NCBI GenBank assembly: GCA_030038715.1
Contig: JASHSO010000214.1
Coordinates: forward strand, 1-9,688
Reading direction: 5' to 3'
Length of the DNA: 9,688 nucleotides
Origin: Streptosporangiaceae bacterium
GTDB lineage: Bacteria > Actinomycetota > Actinomycetes > Streptosporangiales > Streptosporangiaceae
The notes below the pieces were generated by a model. That model saw nothing but the letters and a program-made list of their open reading frames with translations, had not been told where the DNA came from and made no database searches. The position numbers and the translations under genes were made by a program. This document shows positions 1 through 6,552 of this stretch, in pieces. How positions within the stretch are numbered: position 1 is the first letter of the stretch; each line of letters begins with the position of its first letter.

Positions 1-1
1 C

Positions 2-2422
2 GCGCTGAAACTAGCCCGCCGCACCGGCTCAACGGAGCGTGAAGCCGATGTGCTTGGCTCGCTCGGAGCGGCGCTGGTGCACGCCGGCCGGACCGGACAT
101 GGGCTAGCCGCCTACGACCGGGCCATCGAGTTGTCCAGCGGTGACCTGCTCGGAGGGGTCCTGCACCGCCGCGGTGCCACGTTGTGGTATCTCGGGCGAT
201 ACGAGGAGGCGCTAGCGGACCTAGGGTGTGCCGTGCAAGTCCTGCAGGGGGCGCACGATCCGCTCTGGACCGCGCGCGCGCTCGACGCTCGCGGCCTGGT
301 TTACCTGGAGCTCGGGTCGCTAAGCCGAGCGGATGCAGATTTCGCGGCGGCCGGTGACCTGTATAGCCAGACGGATCACGGACTTGAATCAGGACATATG
401 GTGGTCAACCGCGCCAACGGCGCCTTCCTGGCCGGCGACCTTCCAACAGCGCTGTCGCTGATCGCGGAGGCGTCCGCGCGCTACCGGCTGCTCGACGTGC
501 CGGCGCCATCCCTGAGCCAGGTGCGATGCGGCGTGCTCCTGGCGGGCGGCCTGGCTGCCGACGCGCTAGCCGAGGCCGACGCCGCAGTGCTCGATATCCA
601 GCAGTCGCGCGGGCGCTCCACCAGAAAGGCCGGCTTGCTGCTGACGGCGGCCACCTGCGCGCTGGCGGCCGACCAGCCGCAGGTCGCGTTGGATCGGGCC
701 CAGGCTGCCTACCGCCTGTTCCGGTCTCAGCAGAGCGCTTGGTGGCAGGCACATGCCAGACTGATACTCCTCCGGGCGCAGTATGCGGCAGGGCCAGCGT
801 CGGGTCACTTGCTGTCGGCGGCGCAGCGCGTCGCTGTCCGGCTGGACGCGCTCGGCTCTGGCCAGGCGAAGCAGGCGCACCTGCTGGCCGGGCGCGCGGC
901 ACTGGACCTCGGCAGGCGCGGCGACGCGGATCGTCACCTGGCTATCGCGGCGGCCGGCCGGCGGAGCGGCCCGGCGATGCCGCGGGTCGTCGGCTGGCTC
1001 AGCGAGGCGCTTCGCGCGCAGGCTGATGCCGATCCGAGGCGTCTTCTAGCGGCGTGCCGTCGCGGGCTCGAAGTTCTGGACCAGCACCGATGGACCCTTG
1101 GCGCGTCGGAGCTCAGGGCCGAAGCCACCGCCCATGGCGCGGAGCTTGCCCTGCTCGCGCAGCGGCAGGCAGCGGCACTGCGTCGGCCAAGGTTGCTGCT
1201 GGACTGGAGCGAGCGATGGCGCGCCACCGCACTGGCCGTCCCGCCTGTGCGGCCTCCCGTGGAAAGCGGATTCACCTCAGACCTCGCGGCGCTGCGCCAG
1301 GTCAGCTCGCGGCTTGAGGAAGCCAGGAGGCGCGGTGCGCCGACCGCTGCGCTCAAGCGCGAGCAGTTGCGACTGGAGGAAGCCGTCCGAGCCGGGTCGT
1401 TGCGTACCCGGGGCGGGCCGGCCGCATGTCGAGCCACATGCGACATCACAGCCCTGCTTGATCAGCTCGGATCGACCACGCTTATCGAGATCATCGACAT
1501 CGATGGCGCGTTGCACGTGCTCGTCTGCGGCTCGGGTCGGGTCCGTCAGTACGTCGCAGGTAGCACACGCGACGCCATGCGCGCAGCCGACTTCGCGCGT
1601 TTTGCGCTGCGGCGCCTGGCCCGGGCCAGGACCGGTGACGATCCGGGCAGCGCCACGGCCATCCTTCGGGCGGCCGGACCTGACCTGCAGAGTGCGATCC
1701 TCGGCCGTGCCGCCGCGGTGCTGCGCGACGAGCCAGCCGTCGTCGTTCCGCCGGGCAAGCTGCACGCGATCCCGTGGGCGGTGCTGCCAGCCCTCGGCGA
1801 GCGCGTCTTCAGCGTCGCGCCGTCCGCGGCGGCCTGGATGCGGGCGTGTGCCGTTCCGGTGCCCACCCGGCGGCGAGTTGCTCTGGCGTGCGGTCCCGGC
1901 CTGGCTAGCAACGGCGCCGAGGTGCCGCTGATCGCTGAGCTCTATGACGACGTCACTGTCTTGTCCGGGGTACAGGCCACGGCCGGCGCCGTGCTGTCTG
2001 CGCTCGACGGGGCGTGGCTGGGACACGTCGCAGCGCACGGGACATTCCGCGCTGATAGTCCGCTGTTCTCCTCATTGCGCATGCACGACGGGCCGCTGAC
2101 CGTTTACGACTTCGAGCAGCTGAACCGTGCGCCATATCGCCTGGTCCTGTCCAGCTGTGATTCTGGTGCGCTGGCGCCGGCTGGCGCCGATGAGCTCCTC
2201 GGCCTCAACAGCAGCCTAATGCCCCTGGGCACGGCCGGTATCGTCGCCGGTGTTGTCCCGCTCAATGACCAAGCTGTGGTGCCGCTGATGGTCAGGCTGC
2301 ATCAGTGCCTGCGCGCGGGACAATCGCTGGGTGCGGCCATGTGCTGCGTCAGGTGCGAGTTCACCGCCGACCCGGTGCAACGCGCTGCGGCGATGTCGCT
2401 GGTCTCGCTTGGCGCGGCGTGA
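2..2422 (+). CDS. TPR-CHAT protein (caspase-like protease), 5' partial
   Basis: Predicted cysteine peptidase of the CHAT branch of the caspase/separase clan, fused to TPR repeats that should bind a partner or sense a signal. Residue numbers count from the GTG at 50. That GTG is not a real start: the frame is open to the window edge and the 16 codons before it also read as TPR helix. About eight degenerate TPR-like helical pairs cover residues 2-302, the clearest at 35-66 (LWYLGRYEEAL). A charged helical linker follows (about 410-450), then the CHAT domain (about 468-790). Its landmarks are PPGKLHAIPWAVLP at 567-580, the His of HVAAHG (H663) and the Cys of SSCDSG (C703). The catalytic His-Cys dyad is therefore intact. 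No signal peptide or membrane segment is seen, though the true N-terminus is missing; a cytoplasmic location is inferred. The stop lies 17 bp from the stop of the convergent small-protein gene, whose operon partner is an ECF sigma factor. Substrate and trigger are unknown. Family call firm; protease activity inferred from the dyad. Confidence 0.93.
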   Translation, partial: ALKLARRTGSTEREADVLGSLGAALVHAGRTGHGLAAYDRAIELSSGDLLGGVLHRRGATLWYLGRYEEALADLGCAVQVLQGAHDPLWTARALDARGLVYLELGSLSRADADFAAAGDLYSQTDHGLESGHMVVNRANGAFLAGDLPTALSLIAEASARYRLLDVPAPSLSQVRCGVLLAGGLAADALAEADAAVLDIQQSRGRSTRKAGLLLTAATCALAADQPQVALDRAQAAYRLFRSQQSAWWQAHARLILLRAQYAAGPASGHLLSAAQRVAVRLDALGSGQAKQAHLLAGRAALDLGRRGDADRHLAIAAAGRRSGPAMPRVVGWLSEALRAQADADPRRLLAACRRGLEVLDQHRWTLGASELRAEATAHGAELALLAQRQAAALRRPRLLLDWSERWRATALAVPPVRPPVESGFTSDLAALRQVSSRLEEARRRGAPTAALKREQLRLEEAVRAGSLRTRGGPAACRATCDITALLDQLGSTTLIEIIDIDGALHVLVCGSGRVRQYVAGSTRDAMRAADFARFALRRLARARTGDDPGSATAILRAAGPDLQSAILGRAAAVLRDEPAVVVPPGKLHAIPWAVLPALGERVFSVAPSAAAWMRACAVPVPTRRRVALACGPGLASNGAEVPLIAELYDDVTVLSGVQATAGAVLSALDGAWLGHVAAHGTFRADSPLFSSLRMHDGPLTVYDFEQLNRAPYRLVLSSCDSGALAPAGADELLGLNSSLMPLGTAGIVAGVVPLNDQAVVPLMVRLHQCLRAGQSLGAAMCCVRCEFTADPVQRAAAMSLVSLGAA

Positions 2423-2439
2423 AGCTGGCGTTCACTGGT

Positions 2440-2904
2440 TTACAGCGTGATCCAGCCCGTACTGATCTCGAAGCCGTCGACGGTCCTGCAGCGCAGGCGG
2501 AACGGGCCTGCCGGGATGGGATCTATCGAGAAACAGCCGATCTCGTCGGCAGTCACGTCTGCCTCCGCGCCTGCCTTGGGCAAAACACTGATCACCGCCT
2601 GCTGAGCGGGGACGAGCTGGCCGACGATCGAGTCGCGCGCGACATCGAGTTCGATGGTTGCGTGCGTGGAGGTGAACGTCAGCGCCCGGATGGACGCTGC
2701 CTCTGCGCGCGTGCCAGGCGTGGTACCGGAGTCGCTGACCGAGTCATAGGTCAGCCGGGCAAGCTCCGCGTCGATGTTATGCCAGGCAAACGCGTTCTTG
2801 CCGGCCGCCGCGAATTCATCCGGCACTGCCTCACGAGCGCGGACCGCCTGCCGCAGGGTAGCGAGCAGCTCCTCGTCGTCCATGCCATCGTTCACAGTGC
2901 TCAT
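2440..2904 (-). CDS. Small conserved protein of the sigma/CHAT module, function unknown
   Basis: A 154-residue soluble protein that I recognise only as the kind of small protein found beside ECF sigma and CHAT genes in actinobacteria. It has two parts. Residues 8-52 are acidic and helical, with a conserved-looking FAWHNIDAELARLTYDS segment (39-55). Residues 53-70 are a flexible Ser/Thr/Gly/Ala-rich linker. Residues 72-154 are beta-rich (LTFTS, ATIELDV, SIVGQLVP, VISVLP, GCFSIDPIPAGPFRLRCRT, STGWITL) and resemble a carboxypeptidase-regulatory-like or transthyretin-like sandwich. There is no signal peptide, membrane segment or enzyme motif. It follows the sigma gene by 33 bp on the same strand, so the two are probably co-transcribed. 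It may be an anti-sigma-like partner or a CHAT substrate; both are inference. The start is uncertain: a GGGGAG touches the ATG at 2904 with no spacer but lies 9 nt before an in-frame GTG at 2895, giving 151 residues. Confidence 0.85.
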   Translation of the reverse strand: MSTVNDGMDDEELLATLRQAVRAREAVPDEFAAAGKNAFAWHNIDAELARLTYDSVSDSGTTPGTRAEAASIRALTFTSTHATIELDVARDSIVGQLVPAQQAVISVLPKAGAEADVTADEIGCFSIDPIPAGPFRLRCRTVDGFEISTGWITL

Positions 2905-2910
2905 CTCCCC
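2905..2910 (-). promoter_or_regulatory. Shine-Dalgarno GGGGAG that bears on the start of the small gene
   Basis: GGGGAG on the minus strand directly abuts the ATG at 2904, which is too close for normal initiation. It lies 9 nt from the in-frame GTG at 2895, a workable distance. This favours the GTG start but does not prove it. Confidence 0.5.
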
Positions 2911-2937
2911 GTGTCAGTCGAGTTTCCTGTTCCCGCC

Positions 2938-3507
2938 CTAGCGGTCGATAAAAGCTGCCAGGTGCGGCGAGCGGCGAAGCCGGTCCAGGCAGCGGGCCCG
3001 CGTGGGGCCGATGCTGCCGACGGGAATGCCAAGCGTCGCACTGATGTGCGCGTAGCTCGGCGGCGGCTCGCTGATCAGCATCGATAGCAGCTCGTGGCAG
3101 TTGCGCGGGAGCTCGGCGAATGCCGCGCGGAACGCGGCGTTGCGTTCTGCCTCGATAACCTCCTCCTCGATCGTGGCGGCGTCGGGACCGGCGGGCAGCT
3201 GCCCGGTCGGCTGCAGCCCGGCAAAGTCGCTGCGGCGGGTTGCCCGGAGCACCCGGAAGCACTCGCGCTGGGTGGTTGTGGCAAGCCAGCCTGCCAGCGC
3301 GGCTCGCTCCCGGAGGTTGCGGATGTTCTCCACCAGCAGCAGCCAGATGGTCTGACCGATGTCGTCAATGTCCTCGCGGCCGAGCTGGTAGCGGCGGCAG
3401 ATGGACCACACGAGCGGCGCATACCGCTCGATAAGTTCATTCCACGCCTGCTGGTCTCCCGCACGCACGCGGTCGACCAGGTCGATGACCGTCGGGTCGT
3501 CGCGCAT
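2938..3507 (-). CDS. ECF-type RNA polymerase sigma factor (sigma-70 family)
   Basis: A 189-residue alternative sigma factor that would direct RNA polymerase to a small regulon. Region 2 spans about residues 8-90: DLVDRVRAGDQQAWNELIERYAP, then the core-binding and -10-reading helices DDIGQTIWLLLVENIRNLRE and GWLATTTQRECFRVLR. A variable acidic linker (about 95-118) lacks region 3, as is normal for ECF factors. Region 4 (about 119-180) carries the -35-reading helix-turn-helix SYAHISATLGIPVGSIGPTRARCLDRLR; the GSIGPTR turn is typical of this actinobacterial ECF type. The start is well supported by GGAGAGGA 5 nt upstream of the ATG. It is the first gene of a two-gene operon with the small protein and faces the CHAT gene. 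No membrane anti-sigma factor is visible here, so control may run through the small protein, the CHAT protein, or transcription. No autoregulated ECF promoter could be recognised upstream. Confidence 0.95.
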   Translation of the reverse strand: MRDDPTVIDLVDRVRAGDQQAWNELIERYAPLVWSICRRYQLGREDIDDIGQTIWLLLVENIRNLRERAALAGWLATTTQRECFRVLRATRRSDFAGLQPTGQLPAGPDAATIEEEVIEAERNAAFRAAFAELPRNCHELLSMLISEPPPSYAHISATLGIPVGSIGPTRARCLDRLRRSPHLAAFIDR

Positions 3508-3512
3508 CCGGG

Positions 3513-3520
3513 TCCTCTCC
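3513..3520 (-). promoter_or_regulatory. Shine-Dalgarno of the sigma factor gene
   Basis: GGAGAGGA on the minus strand, 5 nt before the ATG at 3507. An upstream in-frame ATG at 3600 hits a stop after four codons, so 3507 is the only good start. Confidence 0.75.
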
Positions 3521-3620
3521 GGGATCTGCGGTGCCTGGCGCAGCGCGTGTGCTGCTGGCGCTGCTCGCCTGTATCGCCGTGGGCCTCAGCGATGGAGCAT
3601 CCCTCGCCAAAGTACAGGCT

Positions 3621-3715
3621 CGTGCTCTGCTGGCCGCCACTGTCCGGTTTCATTGGTCCTCGGTGCGCCACTTCCGCCGCTAGATCTAGCAAACTCTCTT
3701 AGCCTGCAGAGCACG
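3621..3715. repeat. Widely spaced 10-bp inverted repeat pair
   Basis: cgtgctctgc at 3621-3630 recurs as its exact reverse complement gcagagcacg at 3706-3715, 75 nt apart, flanking the palindrome at 3679-3690. It could be a pair of regulator sites upstream of the sigma gene. In a stretch this long a chance match of this size is only moderately unlikely. Confidence 0.35.
3679..3690. promoter_or_regulatory. 12-bp perfect palindrome, candidate operator
   Basis: gctagatctagc is a perfect dyad in an unusually AT-rich patch, 172 bp upstream of the sigma factor start. Its position suits a binding site for a dimeric regulator of the sigma operon. No regulator family is implied by the sequence. Confidence 0.35.
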
Positions 3716-3839
3716 CGCCGGCCGCGCAGATACACAGCAGACCCCGACGTCCGGTCGGCTGACGGCGCCGTCATGACTCCACGTATCAGGCGACCGGCCG
3801 CCTCCTCCACAGACCATCTGGCCAGTGGTGGCCACCGGC

Positions 3840-3882
3840 GCTCGTGGCAGCAACGCGGGAGGGGAGCGCTGCTGCCACGAGC
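3840..3882 (-). terminator. Strong 13-bp hairpin downstream of the alpha-glucosidase gene
   Basis: gctcgtggcagca (3840-3852) pairs perfectly with tgctgccacgagc (3870-3882) around a 17-nt purine-rich loop. It lies 64 nt past the glucosidase stop, and no T-run follows on either strand. Tail-less GC hairpins are commonly taken as terminators in actinobacteria. It would insulate the sigma operon from the glucosidase transcript. A regulatory dyad is the alternative. Confidence 0.55.
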
Positions 3883-3889
3883 TCGGCTC

Positions 3890-3914
3890 TGCCGCTGAGT
3901 CAGGCTGAGCGGCA
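3890..3914 (-). terminator. Second, weaker hairpin after the alpha-glucosidase gene
   Basis: tgccgct (3890-3896) pairs with agcggca (3908-3914) around an 11-nt loop, about 30 nt past the glucosidase stop. With the stronger hairpin at 3840-3882 it forms a tandem pair. A 7-bp stem alone is weak evidence. Confidence 0.35.
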
Positions 3915-3946
3915 TTCCCGCTGGCTGCGACCGGGATTCGGGGTAG

Positions 3947-5623
3947 TCAGGGGCTGGGCTTCGCGCTCAGCCAGCACGCGGTGTCCGGCGGCAGCATGTC
4001 CTCGACCAGGGGCCCGCTGGCGAGCAAGACCTCCTCGCACGGCGGAATCCGCGCCAGCCGGCCAGAAGTGTTCAGGACGCAGCTGAATCCGCTCCTGCTG
4101 AAGGCAAGCACCCCCGCGCCGGCGTCCAGCCACGCCAGGGAGTCGGCGACAGTCAGTCTCCTGGACCTGCGGATGCGCAGCGCCGCGCGGTACAACTCGA
4201 GCATCGAGTCCGGGACGCCGGCCTGAGCATCAGCCGCGAGGTCGCGCCAGCCGGCGGGCTGGGGGAGCCAAGGCGGAGCTGCGCCCGGCGGGCCGAAGCC
4301 AAATCCCGGTGCCCCTGCCTGCCAGGGCAACGGCACCCGGCAGCCGTCTCGGCCGCGGACGAGGTGGCCGGTGCGCTCCCACAGCGGGTCGGCGATCAGC
4401 TCGTCCGGGATGTCATCGACTTCCCAGAGTCCGAGTTCCTCGCCCTGGTAGAGATAGACGCTGCCGGGCAGGGCGAGCGAGAGCAGGGCGGCCGCCCTGG
4501 CACGCCGGGTGCCAAGCTCGAGGTCGACGGTGCTCGGATCACGTCTCCAGTCGTGGCTAGTGTCCGCTCGACCGTATCTGGTCAGGTGCCTTGTGACGTC
4601 GTGGTTGGACAGCACCCAGGACGCGGCCGCGCCGACGGTGCTGAGGGTGGCGTCGATCACCGTGCGGAGCCGGGCTGGATCCCATGGCGCGCTCAGATAG
4701 TCGAAGTTGAAAGCCATGTGCAGCTGGTCGCTGGAGAGATAGGGCTGCAGCCTGGTGACCGGCCGGAGCCAGAATTCGCCGACAAACAGACGGTCACCCG
4801 GATACGAGTCGATGAGTCGCCGCCAGTCCCGGTAGATGTCATGCAGGCCGTCCTGATCTTCCCAGGGCATGCCGCTGCCCTCAGCCCGCGTGGCGACATC
4901 GGGTAGCGCCGGGTCCTTGACCAATGCCTCAGCCACGTCAATGCGGAATCCGTCCACCCCGCGGTCGAGCCAGAACCGCAGTATGCCCTCGAACTCGGCC
5001 CTGACTTCCCGGTTCTCCCAGTTCAGGTCGGGCTGCTCGGTGGCGTACAGGTGCAGGTACCACTCCCCCGGCGCACCGTCCTGCTCGATCACCCGAGTCC
5101 ATGCCGGACCGCCGAACTTTGAAGGCCAGTCGTTCGGCGGCTGCACCCCGGATTCGCCCCGGCCTGGCCTGAACCAGAATCGTGCCCGTTCCGGCGAGCC
5201 GGGGCCAGCGGCAAGTGCAGCCCGGAACCACCGATGCTGGTTCGAGCAGTGGTTCGGCACCATATCGATGATGACCTTGAGCTGGTGCGCGTGTGCCTCG
5301 GCGATCACGCTCTCCGCGTCCGCCAGCGTGCCGAACACCGGGTCGATGTCCCGGTAGTCGGCTACGTCATAACCACCATCTGCCATCGGCGAGCAGTACC
5401 AGGGGTTGAGCCAGATCGCGTCAACGCCTAGCTCGCGAAGGTACTGCAGCCGAGCGCGAAGTCCGGCAAGATCGCCCACGCCGTCGCCGTTCCCGTCAGC
5501 GAAGCTGCGCAGGTAGACCTGGTAGAAGACCGCCGTGTGGTACCACGCAGCCTCGGCCACGGCCGAGCGCACCGCTGTGCGCAGGTCGGGGCGGTCAGCC
5601 ACCCGGGCTGTCCATGGGGTCAC
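3947..5623 (-). CDS. GH13 alpha-glucosidase (oligo-alpha-glucoside hydrolase)
   Basis: A 558-residue glycoside hydrolase family 13 enzyme that should release glucose from the non-reducing ends of maltose-like oligosaccharides with retention of configuration. The TIM barrel begins at WYHTAVFYQVYLRSFADGNGDGVGDL (27-52). Conserved regions are all present: DMVPNH (120-125); GFRIDVAEAL with nucleophile D229; VGEFWLR with acid/base E283; SNHDVTR with transition-state Asp D342. YQGEELGL and the ADPLWERTGHLVRGRDGCRVPLPW segment match actinobacterial AglA-type alpha-glucosidases (probably subfamily GH13_30). A short beta domain ends the protein. No signal peptide: cytoplasmic. The GTG start at 5623 overlaps the upstream DedA gene by 29 bp and lacks a clear Shine-Dalgarno. 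A GTG at 5602, overlapping by 8 bp, is an alternative that loses only seven unconserved residues. No sugar transporter or LacI regulator is in view, unlike usual alpha-glucoside operons. Exact substrate cannot be read from the sequence. Confidence 0.94.
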   Translation of the reverse strand: MTPWTARVADRPDLRTAVRSAVAEAAWYHTAVFYQVYLRSFADGNGDGVGDLAGLRARLQYLRELGVDAIWLNPWYCSPMADGGYDVADYRDIDPVFGTLADAESVIAEAHAHQLKVIIDMVPNHCSNQHRWFRAALAAGPGSPERARFWFRPGRGESGVQPPNDWPSKFGGPAWTRVIEQDGAPGEWYLHLYATEQPDLNWENREVRAEFEGILRFWLDRGVDGFRIDVAEALVKDPALPDVATRAEGSGMPWEDQDGLHDIYRDWRRLIDSYPGDRLFVGEFWLRPVTRLQPYLSSDQLHMAFNFDYLSAPWDPARLRTVIDATLSTVGAAASWVLSNHDVTRHLTRYGRADTSHDWRRDPSTVDLELGTRRARAAALLSLALPGSVYLYQGEELGLWEVDDIPDELIADPLWERTGHLVRGRDGCRVPLPWQAGAPGFGFGPPGAAPPWLPQPAGWRDLAADAQAGVPDSMLELYRAALRIRRSRRLTVADSLAWLDAGAGVLAFSRSGFSCVLNTSGRLARIPPCEEVLLASGPLVEDMLPPDTACWLSAKPSP

Positions 5624-6353
5624 GGGGCCTGGCCCGGGAGGCGGCGGCGTGTCGTGGTCCCGACGCGGCGTTACTCGGCGCCGCGCTGCCCGGTCCGGCT
5701 GCGGACGATGTCCCGGCCTCGGACGCCGCAGGCCTCGTTCCCTCCCTCGAAACTTGCAGGTCGGCCCTGCGCTCCTTCTTGATCTGATAAGCCTTGTGCA
5801 CGATGAGTGCGACCAGCATCACGAGCGCGAGTGCGGCCAGGGCGTCCGTAGCGTGTGACACATTCTTCGATGTCTTAGCCCAGTCACTGCCGAGTTCGTA
5901 GCCCAGGACAGACAGGGCAGTCGCCCACGCTGCAGTGCCGACGAGGTTAAAGATCTCGAACGACAATGCGGGCACCTCCATGAAGCCGGCCGCCAGGCCA
6001 ACGAAGGCGCGGATGAGCGGTATAACCCTGCCAACCGCCACCGACCATGCGCCTCGACCGGCAAAGAACCGCTCGATGCGCTCGACGTCTTTGCTGGTCA
6101 TCAGCAAGTACCTGCGGAATCGCTCGACGGCGTGCCGCCCGCCTAGGCGGCCAAGGCCGTAAGCGGCCGAGGAGCCGGCCAGTTCGCCCAGCGTGCCGAC
6201 CACGATCACGAGCGGGAGGCTGAGGTGACCTTCGTAGGCCAGGACACCGGCGAACCCGAAAGTGATCTCGGACGAGATCGGTATGCAGCACGCCTGGAGG
6301 AAGGCGAACACGATAAGGGCCCAGTAACCGGCGTCGGTCAGGAAGGTCTGCAT
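5595..6353 (-). CDS. DedA-family (SNARE-associated/VTT) membrane protein
   Basis: A 252-residue integral membrane protein of the DedA family. Members act in envelope homeostasis, and some translocate polyprenyl-phosphate or phospholipid carriers. The N-terminal hydrophobic helix leads into the re-entrant motif IPISSEITFGFAGVLAYEG (24-42). GTLGELAGSSAAYGLGRLGG (53-72) and the signature GRVIPLIRAFVGLAAGFMEVPALSFEIFNLVGTAAW (108-143) follow, with R109, P112, R115 and G123 conserved. A last membrane helix is at about 170-186. Residues 190-252 form a basic then Ala/Ser/Pro-rich cytoplasmic tail that is longer than usual. E29 fits the usual re-entrant acidic residue, but Gln20 occupies what I take to be the position of the first conserved Glu. 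The start codon is ATG with only a weak Shine-Dalgarno. The gene leads a leftward pair with the alpha-glucosidase and overlaps it, which implies coupled translation. Which lipid or ion it handles is unknown. Confidence 0.92.
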   Translation of the reverse strand: MQTFLTDAGYWALIVFAFLQACCIPISSEITFGFAGVLAYEGHLSLPLVIVVGTLGELAGSSAAYGLGRLGGRHAVERFRRYLLMTSKDVERIERFFAGRGAWSVAVGRVIPLIRAFVGLAAGFMEVPALSFEIFNLVGTAAWATALSVLGYELGSDWAKTSKNVSHATDALAALALVMLVALIVHKAYQIKKERRADLQVSREGTRPAASEAGTSSAAGPGSAAPSNAASGPRHAAASRARPRDPMDSPGG

Positions 6354-6426
6354 GGTCTCATGTTCTACCAGGCAGCCGAGCGTGGATTCGACGGCGATGC
6401 CTTACTTGTTGACAGCGGTTAAGGTT

Positions 6427-6457
6427 GTGCCCCGCCCCCTCGGGGAGGGCGGGGCAC
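6427..6457 (-). terminator. 11-bp GC hairpin between the lysozyme-like and DedA genes
   Basis: gtgccccgccc (6427-6437) pairs perfectly with gggcggggcac (6447-6457) around a 9-nt loop. It lies about 95 nt past the stop of the lysozyme-like gene and 74 nt before the DedA start, with no T-run on the minus strand. A tail-less terminator for the lysozyme-like gene is the simplest reading. Confidence 0.6.
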
Positions 6458-6474
6458 ATGCGCCTGGCGGCTCG

Positions 6475-6493
6475 GGCCGGGGGAAGCCCGGCC
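6475..6493 (-). terminator. 7-bp hairpin after the lysozyme-like gene
   Basis: ggccggg (6475-6481) pairs with cccggcc (6487-6493) around a 5-nt loop. It sits between the stop at 6553 and the larger hairpin at 6427-6457, so the two would act in tandem. Confidence 0.4.
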
Positions 6494-6552
6494 GTGGCGC
6501 GTCCGGCATGCCCGTGGGGGACAGGCAGCACCGGAAGCCGGGAGGCTGGCGG

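Larger units (their letters stand above)
3508..3946. other. Non-coding region between the alpha-glucosidase and sigma genes
   Basis: This 439-bp stretch has no convincing gene; the reading frames crossing it look like low-information high-GC translations. It must hold the promoter of the sigma operon and the 3' end of the glucosidase transcript. Visible structure: two tandem hairpins just after the glucosidase stop, a 12-bp palindrome in a relatively AT-rich patch at 3679-3700, and a 10-bp inverted repeat pair around that palindrome. I could not assign -35 and -10 boxes. Confidence 0.6.

Noticed and set aside
2305..3087. 260-codon rightward open frame running past the CHAT stop
   Set aside because: It overlaps the CHAT end in another frame and is antisense to the small protein and the sigma gene, with no recognisable domain.
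3586..3915. 109-codon leftward frame in the sigma upstream region
   Set aside because: Arg-rich translation without motifs; it contains the hairpin and palindrome structures and has no convincing ribosome binding site.
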